Positions 8,422 through 17,258 of a stretch of 64,000 bases of DNA are shown in pieces. Under the pieces are notes generated by a model. That model was not told the origin of the DNA, made no database searches, and saw only the letters and a program-made list of their open reading frames with translations. The stretch covers positions 124,001 to 188,000 of the forward strand of contig JAUIGN010000008.1 in assembly GCA_030430075.1 (NCBI GenBank), given 5' to 3'. A program made the position numbers and the translations under genes. This stretch comes from a bacterium. Its GTDB lineage: Bacteria; Planctomycetota; Planctomycetia; Pirellulales; Pirellulaceae. Numbering within the stretch: position 1 is the stretch's first letter; each line of letters begins with the position of its first letter.

Positions 8422-9996
8422 ATGCTTCGAATCCATTGGTTGGGGGCGATCTGCCTCATCCTGGGGGCTCCCCTCGTGGTGCGCGCCCAGTTCGAACGCC
8501 AGGTATCGCCGGCTCGCCGCGCCGAAATGGTGCAGCGGATCGACGAGCTGATTGATGTGCGGATCCAAGCAGCCGAAGTCGAGTCGGCGGCACCGTCGGG
8601 CGATGCCGAATTTCTCCGGCGGGCGTCGCTGGACTATTGCGGCGTTATTCCCAGGGTTGCCGACGTGCGTGCGTTCCTGGCGGACGAATCACCCGGCAAG
8701 CGGGCGCGGGTGATCGACCGCCTGCTGGCCTCGCCACGCCACGCCACGCACCTGGCCAACACGTGGCGGCAGTTTATGTTGCCGCCCGGACTGGGGCTCC
8801 AGCAGATTCAGAGTGTGGCCGGTGTCCAGAACTGGTTGCGGGGTCAGTTTTCGCAGAACATGCGGTACGACCGCGTGGTTTCCGACTTTCTGGTGGCATC
8901 GGGAGGTGGCGACGCCGGACCGGCGCTGTATTACACGTCGTTGGAGCTCAAACCGGAGAAGCTGGCGGCCAGCACGTCGCGGATCTTCCTTGGACTTCAG
9001 ATCGAGTGCGCTCAGTGCCACCCGCACCCGTTTGACCACTGGAAGCAGGAAGACTTTTGGGGGTACGCGGCCTTTTTCGCCCGCCTGGATCAGTCGCAAG
9101 CGATGAACAATCCGGCCGCCCAGGTCAGCCTCGTCGACCTCCCCGAGGGGGAAGTCACGCTCCCTGACACCGAGACGGTGGTCGCGCCGAAGTACCTTGA
9201 CGGAACCCCCAGCGGCGCCGCGCAAGGCGGATCCCGGCGTGTGCGATTGGCGATTTGGATGGCCTCCCGGGACAACCCGTACCTGGCGCGGGCCACCGTG
9301 AATCGCGTTTGGTCGCAATTGTTTGGGCGGGGGCTCGTCGAACCGGTCGATGACCTGGGGCCGCATAACCCGCCGAGCCACCCGCAGTTGATGGAGGAGT
9401 TGACCGACTACTTTGTGGAGGCCGGTTTTGACTTGCGCGAGCTCTACCGCACACTCGGGCTAACGGCCGCCTATCAACGGACCAGCGCCTGGCAACATGA
9501 CGACCCGCCGCCGGCCGACCTGTTTGCCTCGATGGCGATCAAGACGATGACGGGGGAACAGCTTTACGATTGTCTGCAGCAGACCCTGCTCAACCGGTCC
9601 TCCAACGCACCCAACCCGCTGGCCGCCGTTGGGGGTGTTTTTGATCCGCAGCGGCTGGCATTCACCGCGAAGATGAATATGCAGGGGAGCAACGCGACGG
9701 AATTCGAGGCGGGCATTCTGCAGGCCCTGACGATGTTGAATGGATCGCAAACCGCCGCCGCGACGCGTATCGAGCAAAGTCGTCTGCTGGCCGCCATCGA
9801 AGCGCCCTGGTTTTCGGACGCGCAGCGGATTGAAGTCCTGATGATGGCGACACTTTCTCGTCCACCCAGTGAACAGGAAAGCGACGCCTTCCTGGCGCAC
9901 GTCGTGGCTGCCGACGACGCCGAGGCCAAACAACGGGCCTACGGCGATGTGTTATGGGCCCTGCTGAACAGTGCCGAGTTTGTCATGAATCACTAA
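8422..9996 (+). CDS. Secreted DUF1549/DUF1553 protein
   Basis: A 524-residue secreted protein; ATG 8422 gives a signal peptide (MLRIHWLGAICLILG to RAQ), whereas the longer frame from 8338 masks it. DUF1549 occupies about residues 30-260: FLRRASLDYCGVIP, the run VIDRLLASPRHATHLA, and ECAQCHPHPFDHW, where CAQCH resembles a haem or metal CxxCH site. DUF1553 follows (RLAIWMASRDNPYLARATVNR, GRGLVEPVDDLGPHNPPSHP, YQRTSAW). These domains are hallmarks of planctomycetes and relatives and often sit beside a DUF1501 gene; here the neighbour is an EF-hand protein. Biochemical role unknown; secretion and possible redox role are inference. Confidence 0.9.
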   Translation: MLRIHWLGAICLILGAPLVVRAQFERQVSPARRAEMVQRIDELIDVRIQAAEVESAAPSGDAEFLRRASLDYCGVIPRVADVRAFLADESPGKRARVIDRLLASPRHATHLANTWRQFMLPPGLGLQQIQSVAGVQNWLRGQFSQNMRYDRVVSDFLVASGGGDAGPALYYTSLELKPEKLAASTSRIFLGLQIECAQCHPHPFDHWKQEDFWGYAAFFARLDQSQAMNNPAAQVSLVDLPEGEVTLPDTETVVAPKYLDGTPSGAAQGGSRRVRLAIWMASRDNPYLARATVNRVWSQLFGRGLVEPVDDLGPHNPPSHPQLMEELTDYFVEAGFDLRELYRTLGLTAAYQRTSAWQHDDPPPADLFASMAIKTMTGEQLYDCLQQTLLNRSSNAPNPLAAVGGVFDPQRLAFTAKMNMQGSNATEFEAGILQALTMLNGSQTAAATRIEQSRLLAAIEAPWFSDAQRIEVLMMATLSRPPSEQESDAFLAHVVAADDAEAKQRAYGDVLWALLNSAEFVMNH

Positions 9997-10121
9997 CCAA
10001 CCAGAGCATCGGATCAAGTAGCGAGCGATCGCACGCGACCTATCAATCAGCTTCCTTAAATCGCTGGAACTTGGCTCGAAATGGACGACTTCGGCCGCTT
10101 AAGCAAGCCCCTTTGGAAAAC

Positions 10122-10152
10122 CCATCAGCCGTTGGGCGTTAGCCCCGGTTCC
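10122..10152 (+). repeat. Dispersed repeat family A, copy 2
   Basis: CATCAGCCGTTGGGCGTTAG followed by CCCCGGTTCC, the best-preserved direct copy, in the gap between the DUF1553 gene and the EF-hand gene. Confidence 0.75.
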
Positions 10153-10259
10153 CATAATGGCACGGCATGCCGAACAGGAATGCGTTCCGGCTGAGACGCA
10201 CGGTGCTCTGGGTCAGTTCACGGTAAACGATTCCGTCCGATGATGTTCCAGGACAGGTC

Positions 10260-12347
10260 ATGAAACAGATCAAGAAGATGGTTGTGGGGGCTGGCCTGCT
10301 GCTGGCATTGACCCCGGTGGTCGCCGGTTGTCGAAAGCCGACCGTCACGCAGACATCGCAGCCGACAGCAAGCGGAGAAAAGTCCGGTCAGACGGACCAG
10401 AACGATCCGGCAACAGGGGCCGGGGCGGCAATTGTCGGGGAAGATCTGGCGGATGCGCCGGGCACGAAGGCGGGCGTCGACGGCGTATCAGGGGACGCCG
10501 ACGCGCCACATCGCGATCCGTCTGCGGCGGCATCGGCTGCGAAACCGCCCGAGGCGGCAACGCCGCAGGCCGATCCGACGGACGCCCCGCAGGAACTCGA
10601 CGATCAACCGCTCGCCGACCAACCAGCCGCGGATGTCGCTTCCCGCGATTCAGGTGCCAGTGCGGCGCCGACCGAGCTTGCCGAGCCCGCGTCGCGGGAT
10701 GCATCTGCCGATTCACCGGCCGAGCGGATCGTGTTGCTGACCCCGGGTGGGCCGTTGGTGGTTGACGTGGCGATCATGATCGATGGCGACTTGCATTCCA
10801 CGGCGCTGGCCGAGCTGGTGGATGCGGCCTATGCTGCGGCGGACACGGACGGAGACGGTGTACGTACCTGGGAAGAAGTTGCCGACAGTCCCGCCTTCAT
10901 GTACGGCCAGTTTGGCAACTTGCCGATCACCGAAGATTCGCAAAAAGACCAGCTCGTCTCCATGTACGACCGGAATCGGGACGGCCTGGTGAACCGCGAG
11001 GAAGTACCCCGGTTCGTGACCCGGAATGTGGGACGTTCGCGTTCCTTCTCTCTGCAGAGCTCGAACGAATTCCGTCGTGCCGGCCGCGCGCAATCGCCGC
11101 TCCGTCGTCTCTTGGATGCCGATCGAAACGGCGCGATTACCAGCGCGGAGATGGAGGCGGCACCGGGCAGGCTGCTGCGTTACGACGCGGATGACGACCA
11201 GGTCATTACCCTGGCCGATTTCAAAGACGATGCCCAGACCACGCCGGGCAGCATGTCCAATCGTCGCAATACGCGCGAACCGGAGACGGCAATTCTGGTA
11301 AACGAACGGACCAATTGGAAAGCGGCGACGTACATACTGGAAGAGTTGTATTCGTATCGCGATCCGGTGCGGGCGAGCGACTGGCCGTTGACGCCCGACC
11401 TGTTTTCCATCCTGGATCTCAATGGTGACGAGCAGTTGGATCACGACGAGGTCGCGCAGTTGGCCACCGTCCCGCCTCACCTGCGATTGCGGGCCCAGTT
11501 CGGTGCGGCGGGCGATCGCGGCAACCGCCTCACCGCGCTGACGTTGGAGACGGTGGCTGCGGAGGTCGAGTCCAAGGTCAAGTCGATTCGCACTCATGAT
11601 CGGCGGGTTTCGATTGAATTGACCGAGGTCGAAGTGCAGTTTTTTGTCAACGAAGACCCGGCCCTGGGCAACGTGCAGCAGGTGGCTCAAGCCCAGTTCA
11701 ACACGCTCGACACCGACGCCAACGGCTACCTGGATGAAGCCGAGGTTCCCAATCAACTTCCCGGCTTTAACGTACCGTTCAATGGGGTCGACGCGGACGG
11801 GGACGGAATGGTGTACCTGGAAGAGTTGGTCAGGTTCTTGGATCTCCGCCAGCGTGCCTACCGGGGACAGGTCCGTGCTCGGGCGGCCGACCAGGAGGAT
11901 GCACTTTTCACGGCGCTCGACACATCCGGGGATGGCCGTCTGCATGCGCGTGAGATCGCCGCGGCCCCGGCCGAACTCGCGCGGATGGATCGCAACCAGG
12001 ATGGTCAACTCAAGTCACACGAGATTCCCGGCAGCATGGTGGTCGGGATGGTCCGAGGTAGTCCGCAGCAGGACGACACGCTGTTCGTGATGCCGACCGG
12101 CGTCAACACTGCGCGGTCCGACGAGCTTCCGCGATGGTTTGTCGGCATGGATACGAATCAGGATGGTGAAGTCGGAGCCCACGAATTCCTGGGAACGGCG
12201 GACCGTTTTGCCCAATTCGATACGAACGCGGACGGGTTCCTCGATCCCAGCGAGTTATCCGAGCAGCCCTTGTCCGAGCAGCCCTTGTCCGAGAAGCCCT
12301 TGTCCGAGAAGCCCGTGTCCGAGTCGCCCGTGTCCGAGTCGCCGTAA
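10260..12347 (+). CDS. Multi-EF-hand lipoprotein
   Basis: A 695-residue predicted lipoprotein: MKQIKKMVVGAGLLLALTP followed by a VVAGC lipobox, so it should be anchored to a membrane on the outer face. Residues 28-150 are Ala/Asp/Pro-rich and disordered in appearance. I count eleven EF-hand-type loops between about residues 195 and 665, such as DTDGDGVRTWEE, DRNRDGLVNREE, DADRNGAITSAE, DTDANGYLDEAE, DADGDGMVYLEE, DTNQDGEVGAHE and DTNADGFLDPSE; most have acidic residues at loop positions 1, 3, 5 and 12, so calcium binding is likely. The protein ends in six 5-residue SEQP/SEKP/SESP units. Role unknown; a calcium-binding envelope scaffold is inference. Confidence 0.88.
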   Translation: MKQIKKMVVGAGLLLALTPVVAGCRKPTVTQTSQPTASGEKSGQTDQNDPATGAGAAIVGEDLADAPGTKAGVDGVSGDADAPHRDPSAAASAAKPPEAATPQADPTDAPQELDDQPLADQPAADVASRDSGASAAPTELAEPASRDASADSPAERIVLLTPGGPLVVDVAIMIDGDLHSTALAELVDAAYAAADTDGDGVRTWEEVADSPAFMYGQFGNLPITEDSQKDQLVSMYDRNRDGLVNREEVPRFVTRNVGRSRSFSLQSSNEFRRAGRAQSPLRRLLDADRNGAITSAEMEAAPGRLLRYDADDDQVITLADFKDDAQTTPGSMSNRRNTREPETAILVNERTNWKAATYILEELYSYRDPVRASDWPLTPDLFSILDLNGDEQLDHDEVAQLATVPPHLRLRAQFGAAGDRGNRLTALTLETVAAEVESKVKSIRTHDRRVSIELTEVEVQFFVNEDPALGNVQQVAQAQFNTLDTDANGYLDEAEVPNQLPGFNVPFNGVDADGDGMVYLEELVRFLDLRQRAYRGQVRARAADQEDALFTALDTSGDGRLHAREIAAAPAELARMDRNQDGQLKSHEIPGSMVVGMVRGSPQQDDTLFVMPTGVNTARSDELPRWFVGMDTNQDGEVGAHEFLGTADRFAQFDTNADGFLDPSELSEQPLSEQPLSEKPLSEKPVSESPVSESP
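12255..12344 (+). repeat. Coding 15-bp tandem repeat, 6 units
   Basis: Six in-frame 15-bp units of the type TTGTCCGAGCAGCCC encode (L/V)SE(Q/K/S)P at the very C-terminus of the EF-hand lipoprotein; the stop codon follows directly. Slippage could change the tail length. Confidence 0.85.
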
Positions 12348-12423
12348 CGGCCGGTCACCGGCTGACGATCCTCCCCGCGAGGCCGCTCGATTCGCGGTTC
12401 CGCCTTCCCAGGGCGGAACTCGT

Positions 12424-13794
12424 TCACGGCTTGTCATTCGGCAACGCGATGCGAACGACTTCGTCCGTTTGTTGCTCGTCCGCCAGGCCCCCGTCGTCGA
12501 CGCGGTTGCGGCCGCAAATGTAGACCAGGTAGGCGTCCTCCTGCACCACGTAGCGGACCGGTTGCCCGTCGAACGGATCCCGGGGGATGGCTGCCATGTC
12601 GTGGGGAACCAGTGCTTCGAGCGATTCGGGGACGTGCCCCTCGCGGCGGCGAAACCGTTCAACGGCCACGGCGACTTCCAGGCACCGATTGGTGCCGTCG
12701 GTGCGAGCGGCCGCAGTGACGCAGGATTCCATGGCGGGGAGGAGCATGGCCGACAGAGGGTACCGCAGCCGTCCCAGCGGCGCGGCGAACTCGGCTTGCA
12801 TCTCTGCCGCCACTTTGTCGACGGCGGGGAAGACTTCCGGGTAATCCAGTTGCACGGCGTCGTAGATGTCGTTCTGGACTTTCAAGTAGAGGGCCAGGTC
12901 TTCGTTGCTGCCTCGTACCAATTGCATCCCCGGCGTCTCGCTCGGGTGACTCAGCAAGCCCGCCGGATTCTTGAATGCAGCCCGGCCAATGACCCGCTCG
13001 CCGGCCACGGCGTATCCCACGCCGGCCTTGAAGTCATCGCGACGAAGCGACTCCTGGATCTGAACGAGATGCTCGTCGGAGAATTCGACGTGAGGCAGGA
13101 CTTGTGCGAGGACGTTGCCGGCGATCCCCTGCAGCGCCATGCGGACCAACTGCGAGACCAGAACCGGCTGGTTTTCGACGCTTCGGACGACGTTCGTCAG
13201 GTCTTGGATTGACTGCGCAGCCCCCGCGGCGTCACCCTGGTGGGCCTTGACGTGTGCTTCGAGCGCCAGCATGCGCGAGCAGGTTCGCGCCGCTTGCACT
13301 TGAGGCAAGAGCATGGAAAAACCCTGTTGGAAGTCGAGCGGAAAGCGGGCGGCCCCGCCCATCGCCGCCGCTTCATGCAGGGCAGCGAGACCCTCGTCGT
13401 AGTCGCGGAGGAATGTTTCCACGGCCTGACGCTCGGGCCACGGTTCGCCGGGCGGCGGAATCTCCAGGTTGTTGTCGCCGACGAGCGGCAAGGCGCGGCA
13501 GTCGGCCTCGAACTGGGCACCTGAAAACACCTGCTGTGCCCGCAGGTAGGCCGGCGTGGCATCGGCCAGTCCCGCAGGGATTTCGTAGAAGGCATCCAAT
13601 TCTGCAACTTCCGTCGGTAACCCTGCCTGGCGAATCCGGGTTAACTGCTGTTGGACCTGTCCGGACGACCGGGCACTCCAGACCAGGAACATGGTCAGCG
13701 GCAGTAAGAGGCTGCCGACCAGCATCGCGATCAGGCAGCCGCAGGGAACCCAGTTTCGCGGTCTTTGGCCGGCAGTGGGGGGAGCATCGTTCAT
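12424..13794 (-). CDS. Membrane-anchored protein with pseudopilin-like C-terminus
   Basis: A 456-residue protein starting at ATG 13794 (MNDAPPTAGQRPR), with one transmembrane segment at about residues 20-42 (CLIAMLVGSLLLPLTMFLVW) and a large soluble helical domain. The C-terminus LEALVPHDMAAIPRDPFDGQ...YVVQEDAYLVY...VDDGG is reminiscent of the calcium-site end of type II secretion pseudopilin G and of planctomycete proteins of unknown function with the same ending. No catalytic motif is recognised. The frame extends upstream to 13863 but that part is Cys/His-rich and unlike a signal. Function unknown; envelope location is predicted. Confidence 0.7.
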   Translation of the reverse strand: MNDAPPTAGQRPRNWVPCGCLIAMLVGSLLLPLTMFLVWSARSSGQVQQQLTRIRQAGLPTEVAELDAFYEIPAGLADATPAYLRAQQVFSGAQFEADCRALPLVGDNNLEIPPPGEPWPERQAVETFLRDYDEGLAALHEAAAMGGAARFPLDFQQGFSMLLPQVQAARTCSRMLALEAHVKAHQGDAAGAAQSIQDLTNVVRSVENQPVLVSQLVRMALQGIAGNVLAQVLPHVEFSDEHLVQIQESLRRDDFKAGVGYAVAGERVIGRAAFKNPAGLLSHPSETPGMQLVRGSNEDLALYLKVQNDIYDAVQLDYPEVFPAVDKVAAEMQAEFAAPLGRLRYPLSAMLLPAMESCVTAAARTDGTNRCLEVAVAVERFRRREGHVPESLEALVPHDMAAIPRDPFDGQPVRYVVQEDAYLVYICGRNRVDDGGLADEQQTDEVVRIALPNDKP

Positions 13795-14152
13795 GGGGTC
13801 GATCCGTGAAGAATGGACAGCGTAGCAGTGACAGCAGAATACCATGATTCTGAACGTGGCCACGTTCCGGACCGTTGGGAGCGGCCACGTCAGCCGGCAG
13901 CCAAAATGCGGTGTTGACTACAGGCGTGCCGGGCCGCCCCGTTGTTGGAGGTTGGTCTGCCCGGTTTCTAGTCATTCGCCGGAAAGCTTGTTGTGGAAGG
14001 AGGTTGCGAAATTTGTGCCGGCCAGAGAACTGAGGTCGACGAATTGCCGAACGGGCCAAAGACGGTTACACTGCGACTTCCCGCGACTTGTTCGCTAGCA
14101 GATCAGAGTTTCACCGCAGAAAATCAGGGTAGCCCGGGAAAGGGAGCTGTCG
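13795..14152. other. Gap upstream of citrate synthase
   Basis: A 358-base stretch between divergent genes. I see no gene or clear RNA. The likely promoter region of gltA lies here, and GGGAAAGGGAGC just before 14153 serves as its ribosome binding region. Confidence 0.5.
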
Positions 14153-15436
14153 ATGGCCGATGCCGCCAAATTGCAGATTGGGGACAAGGAACTTGACCTT
14201 CCGATTGTGGTCGGCACGGAGGGCGAACGGGCCGTCGACATTTCTCGATTGCGTGCCGAGACGTCCTACGTGACGCTTGACGAAGGCTATGTGAACACCG
14301 GGTCGACGACCAGCGACATCACCTTCTTGGACGGCGAAAAGGGAATTCTTCGCTACCGCGGCTACCCCATCGAGGATCTGGCACGCCAGGATTTCGTCGA
14401 GGTCGCCTACTTGCTGATTTACGGTGAGCTCCCCACCGCGGCCCAGCTCCACGATTTTCGTATGTCGATTAGGCGGCACACGATGCTGCACGAGGACATG
14501 CGGTCGTTCTACAGCGGTTTTCCACGCGATGCCCATCCGATGGCGATCCTGTCGTCGGTCGTGGGTGGCCTGTCGACGTTCTACCAGGATTCGCTCGACC
14601 CGATGGACGAAGAGCAGGCGATGGTCTGCATTCACCGGTTGTTCGCCAAGCTGCCGACGATCGCTGCCTACAGCTACAAGAAGTCGATCGGCCAGCCTTT
14701 CGTTTATCCGCAGAATGACTTGACCTACTGCGAGAACTTCCTGCAGATGATGTTCGCCGTGCCCAGCGAGCCTTACGAGATCGATCCGGACTTCGTCTCG
14801 GCACTCAACATGTTGCTGATTGTGCATGCGGACCACGAGCAGAACTGCAGCACGAGCACCGTACGGATGGTCGGTTCCTCGAACGCCAACCTGTTCGCAT
14901 CGATCGCTGCCGGGATTTGTGCACTCTGGGGGCCGCTTCACGGTGGTGCGAACGAGGCCTGCGTGAATATGCTCGAACAGATCATCGCGGACGGCGGAAA
15001 TGTTAAGAAGTTTGTCGACCTAGCCAAAGACAAGCGGAGCGGTTTTCGACTGATGGGTTTCGGCCACCGGGTGTACAAGAACTATGATCCTCGCGCGACG
15101 ATCATTAAAGCGGCCTGCGATAAGCTGCTCGCGAAGCTCGATTTGGCCGACCCGCTGTTTGACGTTGCCCAGCAACTCGAAGAAGTCGCCCTCAACGATC
15201 CTTACTTCGTCGAACGTAAGCTGTATCCGAATGTGGACTTCTACTCGGGCGTCATCTATCGGGCGATCGGAATCCCGCAACAGATGTTTACCGTCCTGTT
15301 TGCGATGGGGCGACTTCCTGGCTGGATTGCCCATTGGATGGAAATGCATCGCTCGCCAAACAAACGCATTTGCCGGCCACGGCAGGTGTACACCGGCAGC
15401 CCGGTCCGCCAGTTTGTAGAAATGAGCGACCGCTAG
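14153..15436 (+). CDS. gltA: Citrate synthase
   Basis: Condenses oxaloacetate and acetyl-CoA to citrate, entering the TCA cycle. The 427-residue protein is a type II, hexameric-style enzyme with an N-terminal beta domain (ELDLPIVVGTEGERAVDISR, LRYRGYPIEDLA). Catalytic residues are visible: His263 in GPLHGGANEA, His305 in GFGHRVYKNYDPR and Asp362 in NVDFYSGVIYRAIG, almost at the E. coli numbering. The final RPRQVYTG is the conserved CoA-side Arg region. It is transcribed alone; the upstream gene is divergent and a 690-base gap follows. Confidence 0.97.
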   Translation: MADAAKLQIGDKELDLPIVVGTEGERAVDISRLRAETSYVTLDEGYVNTGSTTSDITFLDGEKGILRYRGYPIEDLARQDFVEVAYLLIYGELPTAAQLHDFRMSIRRHTMLHEDMRSFYSGFPRDAHPMAILSSVVGGLSTFYQDSLDPMDEEQAMVCIHRLFAKLPTIAAYSYKKSIGQPFVYPQNDLTYCENFLQMMFAVPSEPYEIDPDFVSALNMLLIVHADHEQNCSTSTVRMVGSSNANLFASIAAGICALWGPLHGGANEACVNMLEQIIADGGNVKKFVDLAKDKRSGFRLMGFGHRVYKNYDPRATIIKAACDKLLAKLDLADPLFDVAQQLEEVALNDPYFVERKLYPNVDFYSGVIYRAIGIPQQMFTVLFAMGRLPGWIAHWMEMHRSPNKRICRPRQVYTGSPVRQFVEMSDR

Positions 15437-15490
15437 GCCCAAGCTTTTCCATTGGAATTCGTAAGTCTCGCTGATCCCCGATATTGCTCT

Positions 15491-15535
15491 CGGATTCCAA
15501 GTCTCCGGATTCCACGCCTCCGGACTCCGCACTTC
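15491..15535. repeat. 15-bp tandem repeat, 3 units
   Basis: Three units of the form CGGATTCCAAGTCTC (second CGGATTCCACGCCTC, third CGGACTCCGCACTTC) lead directly into the family B hairpin. Confidence 0.6.
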
Positions 15536-15560
15536 CGTAGGTCATGCTTGGCATGACCTT
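15530..15560 (+). repeat. Family B palindromic repeat, copy 1
   Basis: CACTTCCGTAG followed by GTCATGCTTGGCATGAC, a 9-bp stem hairpin (AGGTCATGC/GCATGACCT) with a 3-base loop. It lies about 100 bases after the citrate synthase stop. Confidence 0.75.
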
Positions 15561-16125
15561 CCGATCTCCCCTGGTTGCCTCGCCGCAAACCGTTCAAGCG
15601 CCTTCGAAAAGTCGCTATTTTCCAACGATGCGAGCGGAAAAATCGCGAGTGCCTGGTGGAATCGCTGACGCTTTGTCCGCCGACACGTTGAGCATGCTGC
15701 CAGCGGCTTCGAATGGAATGGTATTCGGGTAAGCGTCCGAATTGCTCGTCCATCAACGAAATCGTGGGCGAACGCCTTTCGTGTGGTGCATGATCCGGGC
15801 CGGCACGCTCGCGCTTCCGGCTGCTCGCGAGCTGTTCGTTCTTCAAGCAGAGCATTAGCGGCGAATGATCCCAACGAATCGCCCTGTCTTCCACATCGCA
15901 CGCCAGCAGCTATAAGCCGCCTAGCTTTCCTGGTTTTTCATGCTGCGTGGGCGGGCACTTGTCTTCTTGGGCCCAGAATGTCCGGGAAATTCTGCCGGTC
16001 GTTGCCGTCTTGGCGGTTCGCCTCTAGCGATTCTTTGCGCGCGGCCGATAGTACAAATTGACAGCCCGGCAATGTTGGAATAGGGAGCAGCGGCGGGCGA
16101 TTGCTAGCAACTCAAGGAGCCCCGG

Positions 16126-17175
16126 ATGGCGACCACACCTGCGTTTCGCAGCACGGTTCGTACCTTTTGCGGAATTCTGATGGGAATGACGTTCTGGTGC
16201 GCCCGGTTGGCGTTGGCCCAATCGGGCAACTGGTCTGCGGAAGTGATCGAATTGGAGCCGATTTCACCGTCGATCACGCGACCCGTGGTCGTGGCGGTGG
16301 CCCTTGACCCGTCAGGGCGGCAAGTGGCGATCGCCGGCGACGACCACGTCATACGGATCTGGGATCTGCAGCGGCGCCAGCGGATTCGATACCTGGTGGG
16401 TCACACGGATTGGGTCCGTTCGCTCTGCTATGCCCCGGACGGCGGGCAACTCGCATCCGCCGGGAATGACGGTCGCATCCTGGTCTGGCAGGACGGCTCG
16501 AGTCGTCCGTCACGGGAACTCCTGCGGTGCGATCACGGGCTGAGCGCATTGGCGTTTCGGCCGGGTACGTCGCAACTTGCGTCGGTGGGATTCCAAGAGC
16601 CGTTACGTTTGTTTGACGCCGCCACCGGGGTGCCGGGCCGTCAGTTGAAGTGTCCATGCATCGATATGCGAGCGATCGCGTTTTCGCCGCGTGGCGACCT
16701 GGTGGCCGGTGGCGGGCGGAACGGCAAGATCCGGATTTGGGACGTTGCCACCGGTGACGTGTTGCGAGACGAGGTGGCCCATCGACAGCGGATTCGGGAC
16801 CTCTCGTTTTCGCTCGACGGCCAGCGGCTGGCGTCCTGCGGCGAAGACCGGCGGGTCCGAGTCGCCTCCATCGACGGCCGCAGCGAGATCATGCTGCCGC
16901 CCGCCGGATGCAAAGTGATGGCGGTGGCGTTCCTGGGCAACAACCGGTTGGCGATCGGCGGCAGCGATAACGCGATTCGCATCTGGGATCTGGCCACGCA
17001 GCAGGAAGTCGAGCGTCTGACGGGGCATACCGGGTCGGTGATGGCGTTGGCCTATCGGGGCGGCACGCTGGTGTCGGCCGGCTTCGATGCCACGGTCCGC
17101 GTCTGGGGGCCGCACGTCAACACCAGCGCCGGATCGGCAGGGGCAACGGCGTCCGGGGCGTTCGAAGTGCGGTAG
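16126..17175 (+). CDS. Secreted WD40 beta-propeller protein
   Basis: A 349-residue protein with a signal peptide (TFCGILMGMTFWCARLALAQ) and about six or seven WD40 repeats with the usual GH...WD spacing: VIRIWDLQRR, LVGHTDWVRSLCYAPDG, ILVWQDG, KIRIWDVATG, AIRIWDLAT, LTGHTGSVMALAY, TVRVWG. AAGGAG at 16114-16119 with 6-base spacing supports ATG 16126. A WD40 propeller exported from the cytoplasm likely serves as a protein-binding platform. It stands 83 bases ahead of the giant repeat protein in the same direction and may be co-transcribed with it. Partner unknown. Confidence 0.88.
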   Translation: MATTPAFRSTVRTFCGILMGMTFWCARLALAQSGNWSAEVIELEPISPSITRPVVVAVALDPSGRQVAIAGDDHVIRIWDLQRRQRIRYLVGHTDWVRSLCYAPDGGQLASAGNDGRILVWQDGSSRPSRELLRCDHGLSALAFRPGTSQLASVGFQEPLRLFDAATGVPGRQLKCPCIDMRAIAFSPRGDLVAGGGRNGKIRIWDVATGDVLRDEVAHRQRIRDLSFSLDGQRLASCGEDRRVRVASIDGRSEIMLPPAGCKVMAVAFLGNNRLAIGGSDNAIRIWDLATQQEVERLTGHTGSVMALAYRGGTLVSAGFDATVRVWGPHVNTSAGSAGATASGAFEVR

Positions 17176-17247
17176 GTCGTCGGCAGGTCCGATTAGTAGA
17201 GAAACAACTCGTCGCATTGCCATCAGCGGCAATGATCGTTTTCACAC

Positions 17248-17255
17248 GGAGGTGA
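17248..17255 (+). promoter_or_regulatory. Ribosome binding site fixing a GTG start
   Basis: GGAGGTGA sits 6 bases (counted from GGAGG) before GTG 17259, which makes that GTG the start of the giant surface protein rather than an ATG further in. Confidence 0.75.
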
Positions 17256-17258
17256 ATC

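Larger units (their letters stand above)
15437..16125. other. Long gap with repeats after citrate synthase
   Basis: A 689-base gene-free stretch. It holds three 15-bp tandem units (15491-15535) running into a family B palindrome; small frames here have no recognisable protein features. The last 20 bases contain the ribosome binding site AAGGAG (16114-16119) of the WD40 gene. Confidence 0.6.

Noticed and set aside
12139..13212. A 357-residue plus-strand frame spanning the EF-hand gene end and the following gene
   Set aside because: It crosses two better supported genes in other frames and has no motif.
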